DNA of 5,206 nt, taken from NCBI GenBank assembly GCA_030647705.1, contig JAUSJJ010000206.1:1-5206 (forward strand), read 5' to 3'. Positions 1-5,206 of the stretch are shown in pieces. The stretch comes from Dehalococcoidia bacterium. GTDB lineage: Bacteria > Chloroflexota > Dehalococcoidia > JAUSJJ01. The notes beneath the pieces were generated by a model. That model did not search any database, was not told where the DNA came from, and saw only the letters and a program-made list of their open reading frames with translations. Each line of letters begins with the position of its first letter. Position 1 is the first letter of the stretch. Both the position numbers and the translations under genes were made by a program.

Positions 1-2
1 AG

Positions 3-89
3 TGCGCTGAGGCGTATGTGAGCCTGGGTGAGATGTGCGGGGTGCTGAGGAAGGTATTCGGGGAACAGAAAGAGTTCCTGGTATTCTAG
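3..89 (+). CDS. Methylmalonyl-CoA mutase large subunit, C-terminal fragment (5' end outside window)
   Basis: The only open plus-strand frame here gives 28 residues ending in TAG at 87-89, with a core reading VSLGEMCGVLRKVFGEQKEF. From memory, this closely resembles the C-terminus of the catalytic (large/alpha) subunit of coenzyme-B12-dependent methylmalonyl-CoA mutases and related acyl-CoA mutases, which typically end in a helix of the form LGEMCDxLREVFGxYxE followed by a short hydrophobic tail. That enzyme interconverts (R)-methylmalonyl-CoA and succinyl-CoA in propionate and odd-chain or branched acyl-CoA metabolism. The rest of the gene lies upstream of the window, so neither the substrate-binding barrel nor the choice between methylmalonyl-, ethylmalonyl- and isobutyryl-CoA mutase can be judged. 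It converges on etfA, separated by a palindromic terminator. The family call is fairly sure and the exact substrate is not. Confidence 0.72.
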   Translation, partial: CAEAYVSLGEMCGVLRKVFGEQKEFLVF

Positions 90-96
90 GAGAAAG

Positions 97-128
97 AAGA
101 GGGGCGGGCCAATTGGCCCGCCCCTCTT
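97..128. terminator. Bidirectional intrinsic terminator between convergent genes
   Basis: The 32 nt form a perfect palindrome centred between 112 and 113: AAGAGGGGCGGGCCAA followed by its exact reverse complement. As RNA this is a very GC-rich stem (about 14 bp around an AAUU loop). On the plus strand it runs into a pyrimidine/T-rich tail (TCTTTTCCTTTTCTTTC, 125-141). On the minus strand the tail is CTTTCTCC. It sits 8 nt after the stop of the mutase fragment and 23 nt beyond the stop of etfA, where one shared terminator for two converging transcripts would be expected. Confidence 0.9.
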
Positions 129-151
129 TTCCTTTTCTTTCAGCCCGGCGT

Positions 152-1150
152 CTATGTTGCCAGGAGTTCCTTGCACTTCTGGATGAACGCTGGGAGGGCT
201 TCCTTGTAGTCCCCGACCACACCGAAATGGGCCACCTTGAAGATATTGGCCTCAGGGTCTTTGTTGATGGCCACGATGTTCTTCGAACCTGAGCAGCCGG
301 CGATGTGCTGCATCGCTCCGGACACGCCTACTGCGATGTAGAGCTTGGGGCTGACTATCTTCCCCGTCTGCCCTACCTGAATGGTCGAGGCCACCCAGCC
401 GTCGTCGCAGGCCGCGCGAGTCGCGCCCACCGCGCCTCCCAGCACCCTGGCCAGTTCCTCCAGTGACTTGAAGGCCTCGGCGCCGCCCATTCCCCTGCCG
501 CCGGTGACCACGAACTCGGCGTCTTCGAGCTTGATGCCCAGGGCCTCTTGTTTCACTTTCTTGGTCACCTTGACCTTGACCGCAGAAGCGTCGACGCCGG
601 CATCGACCTTGATGACTTCGCCCTGCCGGGAGGCATTGGGCTCCAGGGCCGCCATGGATTTTGCCCTGATGGTCGCCATCTGGGGTCTGGCCTTGACCCT
701 CATCACGCCGTTGGCATTGCCGCCGAAGACCGGACGCGTCGCCAGCAGCAGCTTGGTGTCGGGTTCGATGGCCAGCTCCGTGCAGTCCATGGAGACCGCC
801 CCACCCAGTTTGGCCGCCAGCCTGGGAGCGAGGTCTCGGCCCATATCGGTTTGACCCATGAGCAGAATCGAGGGCGACAGTTGCTTCGCCACCTTGGTGG
901 CGGCTGCCGCGTAGGAGTCCGGATTATATTCGGCGAGGGCCGGGTTTTCCGCCACATAGACCCTGTCCGCCCCGTAGGCAATGGCCTGTTTCGCGGCCTC
1001 GGCCAGGTTCGCCCCCAGCAGGAGCATATCCAGCTTATCGCCGCGTGCGTCAGCGAGCTTACGGCCTATGCCCAGCAGTTCGGCCGCTATTGGCGCCAGC
1101 TTGCCGTTGGCGACTTCACCTATGGTGAGAAGACCTTTATCTTCAGCCAC
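152..1150 (-). CDS. etfA: Electron transfer flavoprotein, alpha subunit (FAD-binding)
   Basis: This encodes 332 aa, close to the usual length for EtfA. Together with EtfB it forms a soluble heterodimer that accepts electrons from acyl-CoA dehydrogenases. The N-terminal half (about 1-195) is the ETF Rossmann-like domain. The C-terminal half is the FAD domain: GGRGMGG (217-223), [12 protein letters not shown] (241-252) with the FAD-contacting Arg245, QVGQTGK (258-264), [15 protein letters not shown] (271-285) with His282 at the conserved flavin-proximal position, and [11 protein letters not shown] (294-304). The common Ser before the Arg is Thr244 here, and the usual VADYG is VAHFG. The start is GTG at 1150, supported by a strong AGGAGGT Shine-Dalgarno 5 nt upstream. 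The gene follows etfB by 45 nt and is the last gene before the terminator. Subunit identity is firm. Whether this ETF bifurcates electrons cannot be settled from the sequence by eye. Confidence 0.97.
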   Translation of the reverse strand: MAEDKGLLTIGEVANGKLAPIAAELLGIGRKLADARGDKLDMLLLGANLAEAAKQAIAYGADRVYVAENPALAEYNPDSYAAAATKVAKQLSPSILLMGQTDMGRDLAPRLAAKLGGAVSMDCTELAIEPDTKLLLATRPVFGGNANGVMRVKARPQMATIRAKSMAALEPNASRQGEVIKVDAGVDASAVKVKVTKKVKQEALGIKLEDAEFVVTGGRGMGGAEAFKSLEELARVLGGAVGATRAACDDGWVASTIQVGQTGKIVSPKLYIAVGVSGAMQHIAGCSGSKNIVAINKDPEANIFKVAHFGVVGDYKEALPAFIQKCKELLAT

Positions 1151-1195
1151 GATTCACCTCCTCAGTGCGTGCGGAGAACTTGTACGATTCGACTC

Positions 1196-1999
1196 TCAGA
1201 TCACCTTGGCTTCGCGAAGCCTGACAGCCATCTTCACAGTAGCCTCGGCAACGGTGTCCGCCTGGAACATCTCGCACTTGGCTTCCCGGACAGGGATGTA
1301 GAGCTTGACCATCTCGGAGCGAGCAGCGTTCTTGCCTACTTTGGCCACGTCGATGCCCATGTCCTGGGCCTTCCAGACGGCGACTTTCTTGCGGGCCGCC
1401 ATGATAATGCCCATGCCGGTGGGCAGGCGGGGTAGACCCACCTCGTTGGAGACTGTCACCAGAGAGGGCATGGGCGCCTCCAGGACCTCGTAGCCATCGA
1501 TGAGGGCCCTCTCCACGCTCAGCTTGCCATTGAGTACCTCGACCTTCCTGGCAATAGTGATCAGTGGAATGCCCAGGTCTTCGGCCAGGAGGGTCCCCAC
1601 CTGCCCCACATCCCAGTCAGCGGCCTGGCGGCCGCATAGGATAAGGTCTACGTTGCCCAGCTTCTGTATGGCCTTGCTCAGGATATAGGCAGTGCCGAAG
1701 GCATCGGAACCTTCGAAGGCGGGGTCGCTGAGGAAGATGCCCTCGTCCGCGCCCATGGACAATGCGTGCTTCAGTATGTCGCCCGCCGAGCCGGCGCCCA
1801 CGGTGAGCGCCGTTATCTTGCTGCCGGGGTTCTTCTCCTTGATGCGCAACGCTACTTCGATAGCCTGCTCGTCGAAAGGACTGATAACCGGCGCTATTCC
1901 CTCCGGCGGGATGACCTTGAGGGCCTGGGCATCGATCTTGAACTTGCCCATCGGTATTTCCGGGTTCGGCACCTGTTTGGCACACACGACGATGTTCAT
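1196..1999 (-). CDS. etfB: Electron transfer flavoprotein, beta subunit
   Basis: This encodes 267 aa, the normal EtfB size. EtfB binds AMP in classical ETFs, or a second FAD in bifurcating ETFs, and its loop contacts partner dehydrogenases. Visible family features are the start MNIVVCAKQVPNPE, SPFDEQAIEVALRIKE (40-55), the ETF beta signature region CGRQAADWDVGQVG (122-135) including Asp130, and VTVSNEVGLPRLP (181-193). The last stretch corresponds to the recognition-loop region where mitochondrial ETF has ADLRLNEPRY. Here the DLR is replaced by SNE, and the common AIDGD is AADWD, which points to a divergent prokaryotic subgroup. The ATG start at 1999 has AGGAGA 6 nt upstream. It lies 43 nt after the Fe-S oxidoreductase gene and 45 nt before etfA, consistent with co-transcription and with equimolar EtfA and EtfB. 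Confidence 0.97.
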   Translation of the reverse strand: MNIVVCAKQVPNPEIPMGKFKIDAQALKVIPPEGIAPVISPFDEQAIEVALRIKEKNPGSKITALTVGAGSAGDILKHALSMGADEGIFLSDPAFEGSDAFGTAYILSKAIQKLGNVDLILCGRQAADWDVGQVGTLLAEDLGIPLITIARKVEVLNGKLSVERALIDGYEVLEAPMPSLVTVSNEVGLPRLPTGMGIIMAARKKVAVWKAQDMGIDVAKVGKNAARSEMVKLYIPVREAKCEMFQADTVAEATVKMAVRLREAKVI

Positions 2000-2042
2000 G
2001 TCACATCTCCTCTAAGCTGCATCCGGGCGCAGCGCCTCTACT

Positions 2043-4049
2043 TCACAGGGATTGTTCCAGCAGTTCACTTACCTCCCTGGCCTTCAGCTTGTCTCCGAGT
2101 TGTTTCCTGGATATGCCGTCTTCGAACATCTGAAGGCAATAGGGGCAGGCAATGCCTACCGTGCTGGCCTTGGTATCAAGGGCCTGCTCGGTGCGGATGA
2201 CGTTGATGCGTTGTCCGCTGGTTTCTTCAAGCCACAGGTGGCCGCCGCCGCCGCCGCAACAGAAGCTCTTCTTGCCGGACCTGTCCATCTCGACCAGTTT
2301 AAGGCCGGGGATGGCCGCCAGGAGCTCGCGTGGCGCCTGATAATTGTCGTTATAGCGTCCGAGGTAGCAAGGGTCGTGGTAGACAACAGTGGCATCCAGT
2401 CGCTTGCTCGGCTTCAGCTTGCCGCTCCGCAGCAGGTCGGCCAGGAACTCCGTATGATGTATGACCTGGAAGTTACCTCCGAACTGCGGGTACTCCACTT
2501 TCAAGGTGTTGTAGCAGTGCGGGCAACTGGCCAGGACTTTCTTCACATTGTAGCGCTGCATGGTCTCGATGTTTCGCAGAGCCTGTGCCTGGAACTGTAA
2601 CTCGTGTCCCAGCCTGCGCGCCGGGTCTCCGCAGCATGTCTCTTCCGCACCCAGAACGCCGAAGTTGACGCCGGCTGCCTTCAGCACCTTAGCCAGAGAA
2701 ATAGTCGCTTTCTGAGCGCGGTCGTCCATGGCGCCTACGCAGCCCACGAAGAGCATGATGTCCACGTTCGCGTCCTGTGACAGCACCTTGACACCGAGGT
2801 CCTTGTACCAGTCCGTGCGCAGGTAGATGGTGCCGGACATGGGGTCTCCTCGTTTCATCATGGTCGCGATGGCGCGCTGACCGGTCTCCGGAATACTGTT
2901 CTGCATCAGCACCAGGTTGCGCCGCAACTCGACTATCTTGTCCACGTGTTCGATGAAGACAGGGCATTGCTCCATGCAGGCGCGGCACGTGGTACAGTTC
3001 CATAGCTCCTCAGTGCCGATGACGCCGCCGGGCAGAATCTGGCCGATGGTGTCCCCTTTCTTGGTGACCCACTTCTCGACCATGGCGCGTTTGAGGTCTA
3101 GTATCACCTTCTTGGGGTTCAGGGGCTTACCGCTGAAGAAGGCTGGACAGGCCTCCTGGCAGCGGCCGCAGCGAGTGCAGGCATCCAGGTCCAGAAGCTG
3201 CTTCCAGGTGAACTCCTCGATGTTGCCTACGCCCAGAGTCTCCACCTTCTCGATATCTATGGGCGTCAAAGCACCCTTCGGTTTCAACGAGCGGTAGAAG
3301 GCATTGAGCGGTGAAAAGACCAGGTGCGCTATCTTGGAGAAACGCAGGAAGACATAGGACATGAAACCGAAGGTGAGTGTTGCATGGAACCACCACAAGC
3401 CCCGGTGCAGGCCCTCGGCGGCGCCGGTGTTGCTGGCAACGAAGCCCTGAAGCGCATTGGCCACCACCAGGCCTCCCGGCGAGTAACGTGACCAGTCGGG
3501 GTTGACCGGCAGTTCCGTCGCCGCCATCCTCAAGCCCTCGATGACATAGCCGGTGACCACGATGAGCAATATCGACCCCAGTACCACTCCGTCGTCCCAC
3601 AGGATGTCCAGCTTCTTCGGCCTCAGCACATAGCGCCGGAAAACCGCCATGAGCACGCCCGCGATCACTGCCAGGCCACCCAGGTCCACGATCAGGCTGA
3701 AGATCAAGTACGTCGGGCCAACCATGAAGTCGTAAACGTAGTGACTGAAGGCGTCGACGGCAGCCGCGACCAGAAGCGGCAGCGAGCCCCAAAGGATCAA
3801 GATGTGCATTATGCCGCCGTAACGGTTGCCCAGGATGCGGCGGTGAAGCAGTCCATCGATGACCGCAGGGCCGATGAACGCCTTGACGCGGCGCCAGACG
3901 TTGCCCTGTCTGCTTTCCGGTTTGCCCTTGTGCCAGAGCTGATAACGCTTGTATACTGCCCAAACCAGCAGTCCCAAGGGTACCAGCATCATGATATAGA
4001 GGACGAAGTTGAGAGGGATATTCCAGAAAATCTCTCGAGATGGGAGCAA
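2043..4049 (-). CDS. Membrane-bound heme b/Fe-S oxidoreductase with two CCG domains, likely ETF:(mena)quinone oxidoreductase
   Basis: The product is 668 aa from a TTG start at 4049. Domain order is a NarI-like membrane part with about five hydrophobic segments (roughly 12-33, 80-101, 113-137, 154-170, 218-236), with histidines at 69, 82, 103, 215, 222 and 242 as possible heme b ligands. Then come two ferredoxin-type 4Fe-4S motifs, CTRCGRCQEACP (Cys291/294/297/301) and CTTCRACMEQCP (Cys352/355/358/362). Last are two CCG cysteine-rich domains as in HdrB/HdrD: Cys437, CCG 472-474, CPHC 509-512; and Cys561, CCG 597-599, CPYC 635-638. All key cysteines are intact. Proteins of this architecture encoded beside etfBA are thought to carry electrons from reduced ETF to the quinone pool, a job done by an unrelated flavoprotein (ETF-QO/FixC) in mitochondria and many aerobes. 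This is the first gene of the operon. Family and architecture are firm; the ETF-quinone role is inferred from context. An HdrDE-like or lactate/glycolate-type oxidoreductase is a less likely alternative. Confidence 0.93.
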   Translation of the reverse strand: MLPSREIFWNIPLNFVLYIMMLVPLGLLVWAVYKRYQLWHKGKPESRQGNVWRRVKAFIGPAVIDGLLHRRILGNRYGGIMHILILWGSLPLLVAAAVDAFSHYVYDFMVGPTYLIFSLIVDLGGLAVIAGVLMAVFRRYVLRPKKLDILWDDGVVLGSILLIVVTGYVIEGLRMAATELPVNPDWSRYSPGGLVVANALQGFVASNTGAAEGLHRGLWWFHATLTFGFMSYVFLRFSKIAHLVFSPLNAFYRSLKPKGALTPIDIEKVETLGVGNIEEFTWKQLLDLDACTRCGRCQEACPAFFSGKPLNPKKVILDLKRAMVEKWVTKKGDTIGQILPGGVIGTEELWNCTTCRACMEQCPVFIEHVDKIVELRRNLVLMQNSIPETGQRAIATMMKRGDPMSGTIYLRTDWYKDLGVKVLSQDANVDIMLFVGCVGAMDDRAQKATISLAKVLKAAGVNFGVLGAEETCCGDPARRLGHELQFQAQALRNIETMQRYNVKKVLASCPHCYNTLKVEYPQFGGNFQVIHHTEFLADLLRSGKLKPSKRLDATVVYHDPCYLGRYNDNYQAPRELLAAIPGLKLVEMDRSGKKSFCCGGGGGHLWLEETSGQRINVIRTEQALDTKASTVGIACPYCLQMFEDGISRKQLGDKLKAREVSELLEQSL

Positions 4050-4054
4050 GCTTA

Positions 4055-4062
4055 CTCCTTTT
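4055..4062 (-). promoter_or_regulatory. Shine-Dalgarno site that sets the TTG start of the Fe-S oxidoreductase
   Basis: On the minus strand the bases read AAAAGGAG, then TAAGC (5 nt), then TTG at 4049-4047. This is a near-ideal ribosome-binding site for the TTG. The only upstream in-frame alternative, GTG at 4115, has no such site and lies between the -35 and -10 elements of the promoter. Translation from the TTG also removes a 22-residue leader unlike family N-termini and puts the first membrane segment about 12 residues from the start. Confidence 0.85.
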
Positions 4063-4105
4063 GCGGCAGCATGTAGTGAGGGAGCCCACGCGCAGGGCCT
4101 AGCAA

Positions 4106-4134
4106 AATATATCACAATCGGCTATCTGGGTCAA
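4106..4134 (-). promoter_or_regulatory. Sigma70-type promoter for the oxidoreductase-etfB-etfA operon
   Basis: Reading the minus strand, a TTGACC -35 box (4134-4129) is followed by a 17-nt spacer and a TATATT -10 box (4111-4106). That is one mismatch to consensus in each box with the optimal spacer. Transcription would begin near 4099, leaving an untranslated leader of about 50 nt before the TTG start. No comparable promoter was seen in the short gaps before etfB or etfA, so this probably drives all three genes. Confidence 0.72.
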
Positions 4135-4158
4135 GCTGAGGGCATGCCGCAGTGCGTG

Positions 4159-4177
4159 TTGACAGCAAAGGTATAAT
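4159..4177 (+). promoter_or_regulatory. Probable promoter region for the crotonase-family gene (TTGACA and TATAAT boxes, non-standard spacing)
   Basis: A perfect TTGACA (4159-4164) and a perfect TATAAT (4172-4177) lie 48-66 nt upstream of the crotonase start. They are only 7 nt apart, so they cannot serve as the -35 and -10 of one sigma70 promoter. TATAAT used alone would have GCAGTG at the 17-nt position, a poor -35. TTGACA used alone would pair with GATGAA (4182-4187), a poor -10. The TATAAT-based promoter is the simpler reading, perhaps helped by an activator. The region is certainly upstream control DNA for a divergent gene pair; the exact promoter is unsure. Confidence 0.4.
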
Positions 4178-4224
4178 CAAGGATGAACGTGTCACAACGG
4201 GCAACGAGATAAGAGGGACTTCCC

Positions 4225-5052
4225 ATGGATTTTCAAGACATTCTCTATGCCAAAGACAGCCACGGCATCGTCACCGTGACCCTGAATCGACCTGAGGCTC
4301 TCAATGGCACTACACCGCGGATGAACCGGGAGTTGGCTCAGGCCGTCAGGATGGCCAAGGCCGACCCTGAGGTCAAAGTGCTGGTGGTCACCGGCGCAGG
4401 GCGCATTTTCTGTGCTGGAATCGACCTGAAAGGCCTCACCGGCAAAGCCAGAGATACCGCCGCCTGGGGCGACCTGCCTGCCAACGCTTCCATCGAAGAC
4501 AAACGGGGGGCATTGCGGAATAACGCCCATTTGCTGCCACGGGCAATGATCGATTTCGATAAGCCATGCATTGGCGCCATCAACGGGCCGGCTGTGGGAG
4601 GAGGCATGGACATTGCCAGCTTGTGCGATATCAGGATCGCCTCCGAGCAGGCCAGGTTTGCCATGTCCTACGTCAAGGTGGGGGCTACCCCCGCGGTCGG
4701 CGGCTGCTATCTGCTGCCGAGGATCGTCGGCCTGACTGTTGCCTGCGAGTTAATCTGGACGGGCAGAACTATCGATGCGCAGGAAGCGCTCAAGATAGGG
4801 TATGTGAGCAAGGTGGTACCTCATGACGACCTGATGCCGGCTGTCATGGACCTCGCTTTGCAGCTTGCCAAGGGGCCGTCCGTTGCCATCAATATGTCCA
4901 AGCGCCTCATCTACCACTGCCTGAATCTGGATTTTGCCAGGGCTCTCGACGCCCACGAGTGGGGGATGACCATCGCCCAGAACACCGAGGACGCCAGAGA
5001 AGGCCCGCGGGCGTGGGCGGAGAAACGGGCGCCGCAGTTCAAAGGAAGGTAA
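4225..5052 (+). CDS. Enoyl-CoA hydratase/isomerase (crotonase) family protein with atypical active site
   Basis: This encodes 275 aa, a normal single-domain crotonase length. The fold is supported by VTVTLNRPEALNG (16-28), VLVVTGAGRIFCAGIDLKGL (52-71) supplying the first oxyanion-hole region, KPCIGAINGPAVGGGMDIASLCD (113-135) supplying the second (GGG 125-127), the LPRIVG helix start (164-169) and a C-terminal EGPRAWAEKRAPQFKGR tail typical of the family. Compared with rat mitochondrial enoyl-CoA hydratase, catalytic Glu144 aligns with Asp129 and Glu164 with Tyr149, so ordinary hydration is doubtful although CoA-thioester binding looks intact. The ATG at 4225 is preceded by AAGAGGGA with about 7 nt spacing after GGG. 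The gene diverges from the oxidoreductase-ETF operon and a DedA-like gene follows 47 nt later. Family membership is firm; the reaction (hydratase, isomerase, hydrolase, decarboxylase or other) is not known. Confidence 0.93.
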   Translation: MDFQDILYAKDSHGIVTVTLNRPEALNGTTPRMNRELAQAVRMAKADPEVKVLVVTGAGRIFCAGIDLKGLTGKARDTAAWGDLPANASIEDKRGALRNNAHLLPRAMIDFDKPCIGAINGPAVGGGMDIASLCDIRIASEQARFAMSYVKVGATPAVGGCYLLPRIVGLTVACELIWTGRTIDAQEALKIGYVSKVVPHDDLMPAVMDLALQLAKGPSVAINMSKRLIYHCLNLDFARALDAHEWGMTIAQNTEDAREGPRAWAEKRAPQFKGR

Positions 5053-5099
5053 GTGCCCCGCAGCACAGGCGTGCCAGTCGGGCTGCACCGGATAACTAA

Positions 5100-5206
5100 T
5101 TGCAGGGTATAGAGCAACAGCTTCTGGAATTTATCCGAAACGTCTACGAGCTCCTGGGTTGGCCCGGAGTCGTAGCGATGATGGCCATCGAGAGCGCCTG
5201 TATCCC
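5100..5206 (+). CDS. DedA/SNARE-associated family membrane protein, N-terminal fragment (3' end outside window)
   Basis: The open frame runs to the window edge and reads QLLEFIRNVYELLGWPGVVA, then MMAIESACIP. This matches the start of DedA-family integral membrane proteins, which often begin with an amphipathic LxxFI helix, then LGxxGVxxxMxLESxxIPxP. The family is linked to undecaprenyl-phosphate or phospholipid flipping and envelope homeostasis. An in-frame TAA at 5097-5099 limits the start to TTG at 5100 or later. No in-frame ATG or GTG appears before the conserved helix and no clear Shine-Dalgarno precedes the TTG, so the exact start is uncertain. It lies 47 nt after the crotonase stop on the same strand and could be read through from it, though a functional link is not obvious. 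Only about 35 codons are present. Confidence 0.68.
   Translation, partial: MQGIEQQLLEFIRNVYELLGWPGVVAMMAIESACI

Noticed and set aside
548..1435. Long plus-strand open frame (295 codons) antisense to etfA and etfB
   Set aside because: It lies wholly opposite two well-supported genes, has no recognisable family motif, spans the etfB-etfA junction and is rich in His/Arg/Gly as expected for a shadow frame in GC-rich DNA.
2016..2036. Two overlapping small hairpins between the oxidoreductase stop and etfB (GCTGC/GCAGC and GGCG/CGCC)
   Set aside because: The stems are only 4-5 bp with no T-tract. They are too weak to call a terminator, attenuator or riboswitch.
2240..2256. GCC trinucleotide run
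   Set aside because: It encodes the glycine run after the CCG motif in the second cysteine-rich domain, a normally Gly-rich loop in this family, so it is coding sequence rather than an independent repeat.
4052..4072. Possible 6-codon upstream ORF (ATG CTG CCG CAA AAG GAG TAA) in the oxidoreductase leader
   Set aside because: No Shine-Dalgarno precedes its ATG and its last codons are the Shine-Dalgarno of the main gene. It is likely a chance occurrence, though translation-coupled control cannot be excluded.
3127..4089. Second long minus-strand frame (320 codons) inside the oxidoreductase gene
   Set aside because: It is out of frame with the oxidoreductase, whose membrane segments and cysteine motifs are clear. 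The translation is Arg/Pro/Gly-rich low-information sequence.
4050..4115. N-terminal extension of the oxidoreductase from GTG at 4115
   Set aside because: The codon lies within the promoter, lacks a ribosome-binding site and gives a leader that does not look like a signal peptide. The TTG at 4049 is better supported.
4141..4148. GGCATGCC perfect 8-bp palindrome in the divergent intergenic region
   Set aside because: The symmetry does not extend into the flanks. An 8-bp palindrome is common by chance and too short to call an operator.
4225..5052. Methylmalonyl-CoA decarboxylase assignment for the crotonase, suggested by the mutase nearby
   Set aside because: From memory of the E. coli enzyme, active-site His66 and Tyr140 would be expected. 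The aligned positions here are Ile66 and Pro156, so there is no residue support.

Overview
The window carries a compact set of acyl-CoA and electron-transfer genes from a bacterium with moderately high GC. It has three complete genes on the minus strand, one complete gene on the plus strand, and a partial gene at each edge. The gene set (methylmalonyl-CoA mutase, ETF, a membrane Fe-S oxidoreductase with two CCG domains, a crotonase) suggests an anaerobic or facultative bacterium that oxidises acyl-CoAs and passes electrons to a quinone. A Chloroflexota (Dehalococcoidia-like) or deltaproteobacterial-type host would fit, but nothing here fixes the phylum and I hold that loosely.

Layout: positions 3-89 (+) are the last 28 codons of a protein resembling the C-terminus of the methylmalonyl-CoA mutase large subunit. 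A perfect 32-nt palindrome at 97-128 lies between this gene and the convergent etfA and probably terminates transcription both ways. On the minus strand, reading from 4049 down to 152, are a 668-aa membrane-bound heme/Fe-S oxidoreductase (ETF:quinone oxidoreductase type), etfB and etfA. Their gaps are only 43 and 45 nt, so they look like one operon. A good sigma70-type promoter (4106-4134) precedes it. The divergent control region (4050-4224) also serves a plus-strand crotonase-family gene (4225-5052), followed by the start of a DedA-like membrane protein (5100 to the window end).

Working model: an acyl-CoA dehydrogenase encoded elsewhere reduces the EtfAB flavoprotein, and the membrane Fe-S protein takes those electrons through its CCG and ferredoxin-like domains to b heme and the quinone pool. 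The crotonase would act on an acyl-CoA intermediate, but both canonical catalytic glutamates are replaced, so its reaction is open.

The main points for a second look are the start of the oxidoreductase (a TTG with a strong Shine-Dalgarno; the longer GTG reading begins inside the promoter), the altered crotonase active site, and the coupling of etfBA to a quinone-type oxidoreductase. I saw no mobile element, CRISPR array, tRNA or rRNA. No clearly novel system is visible.
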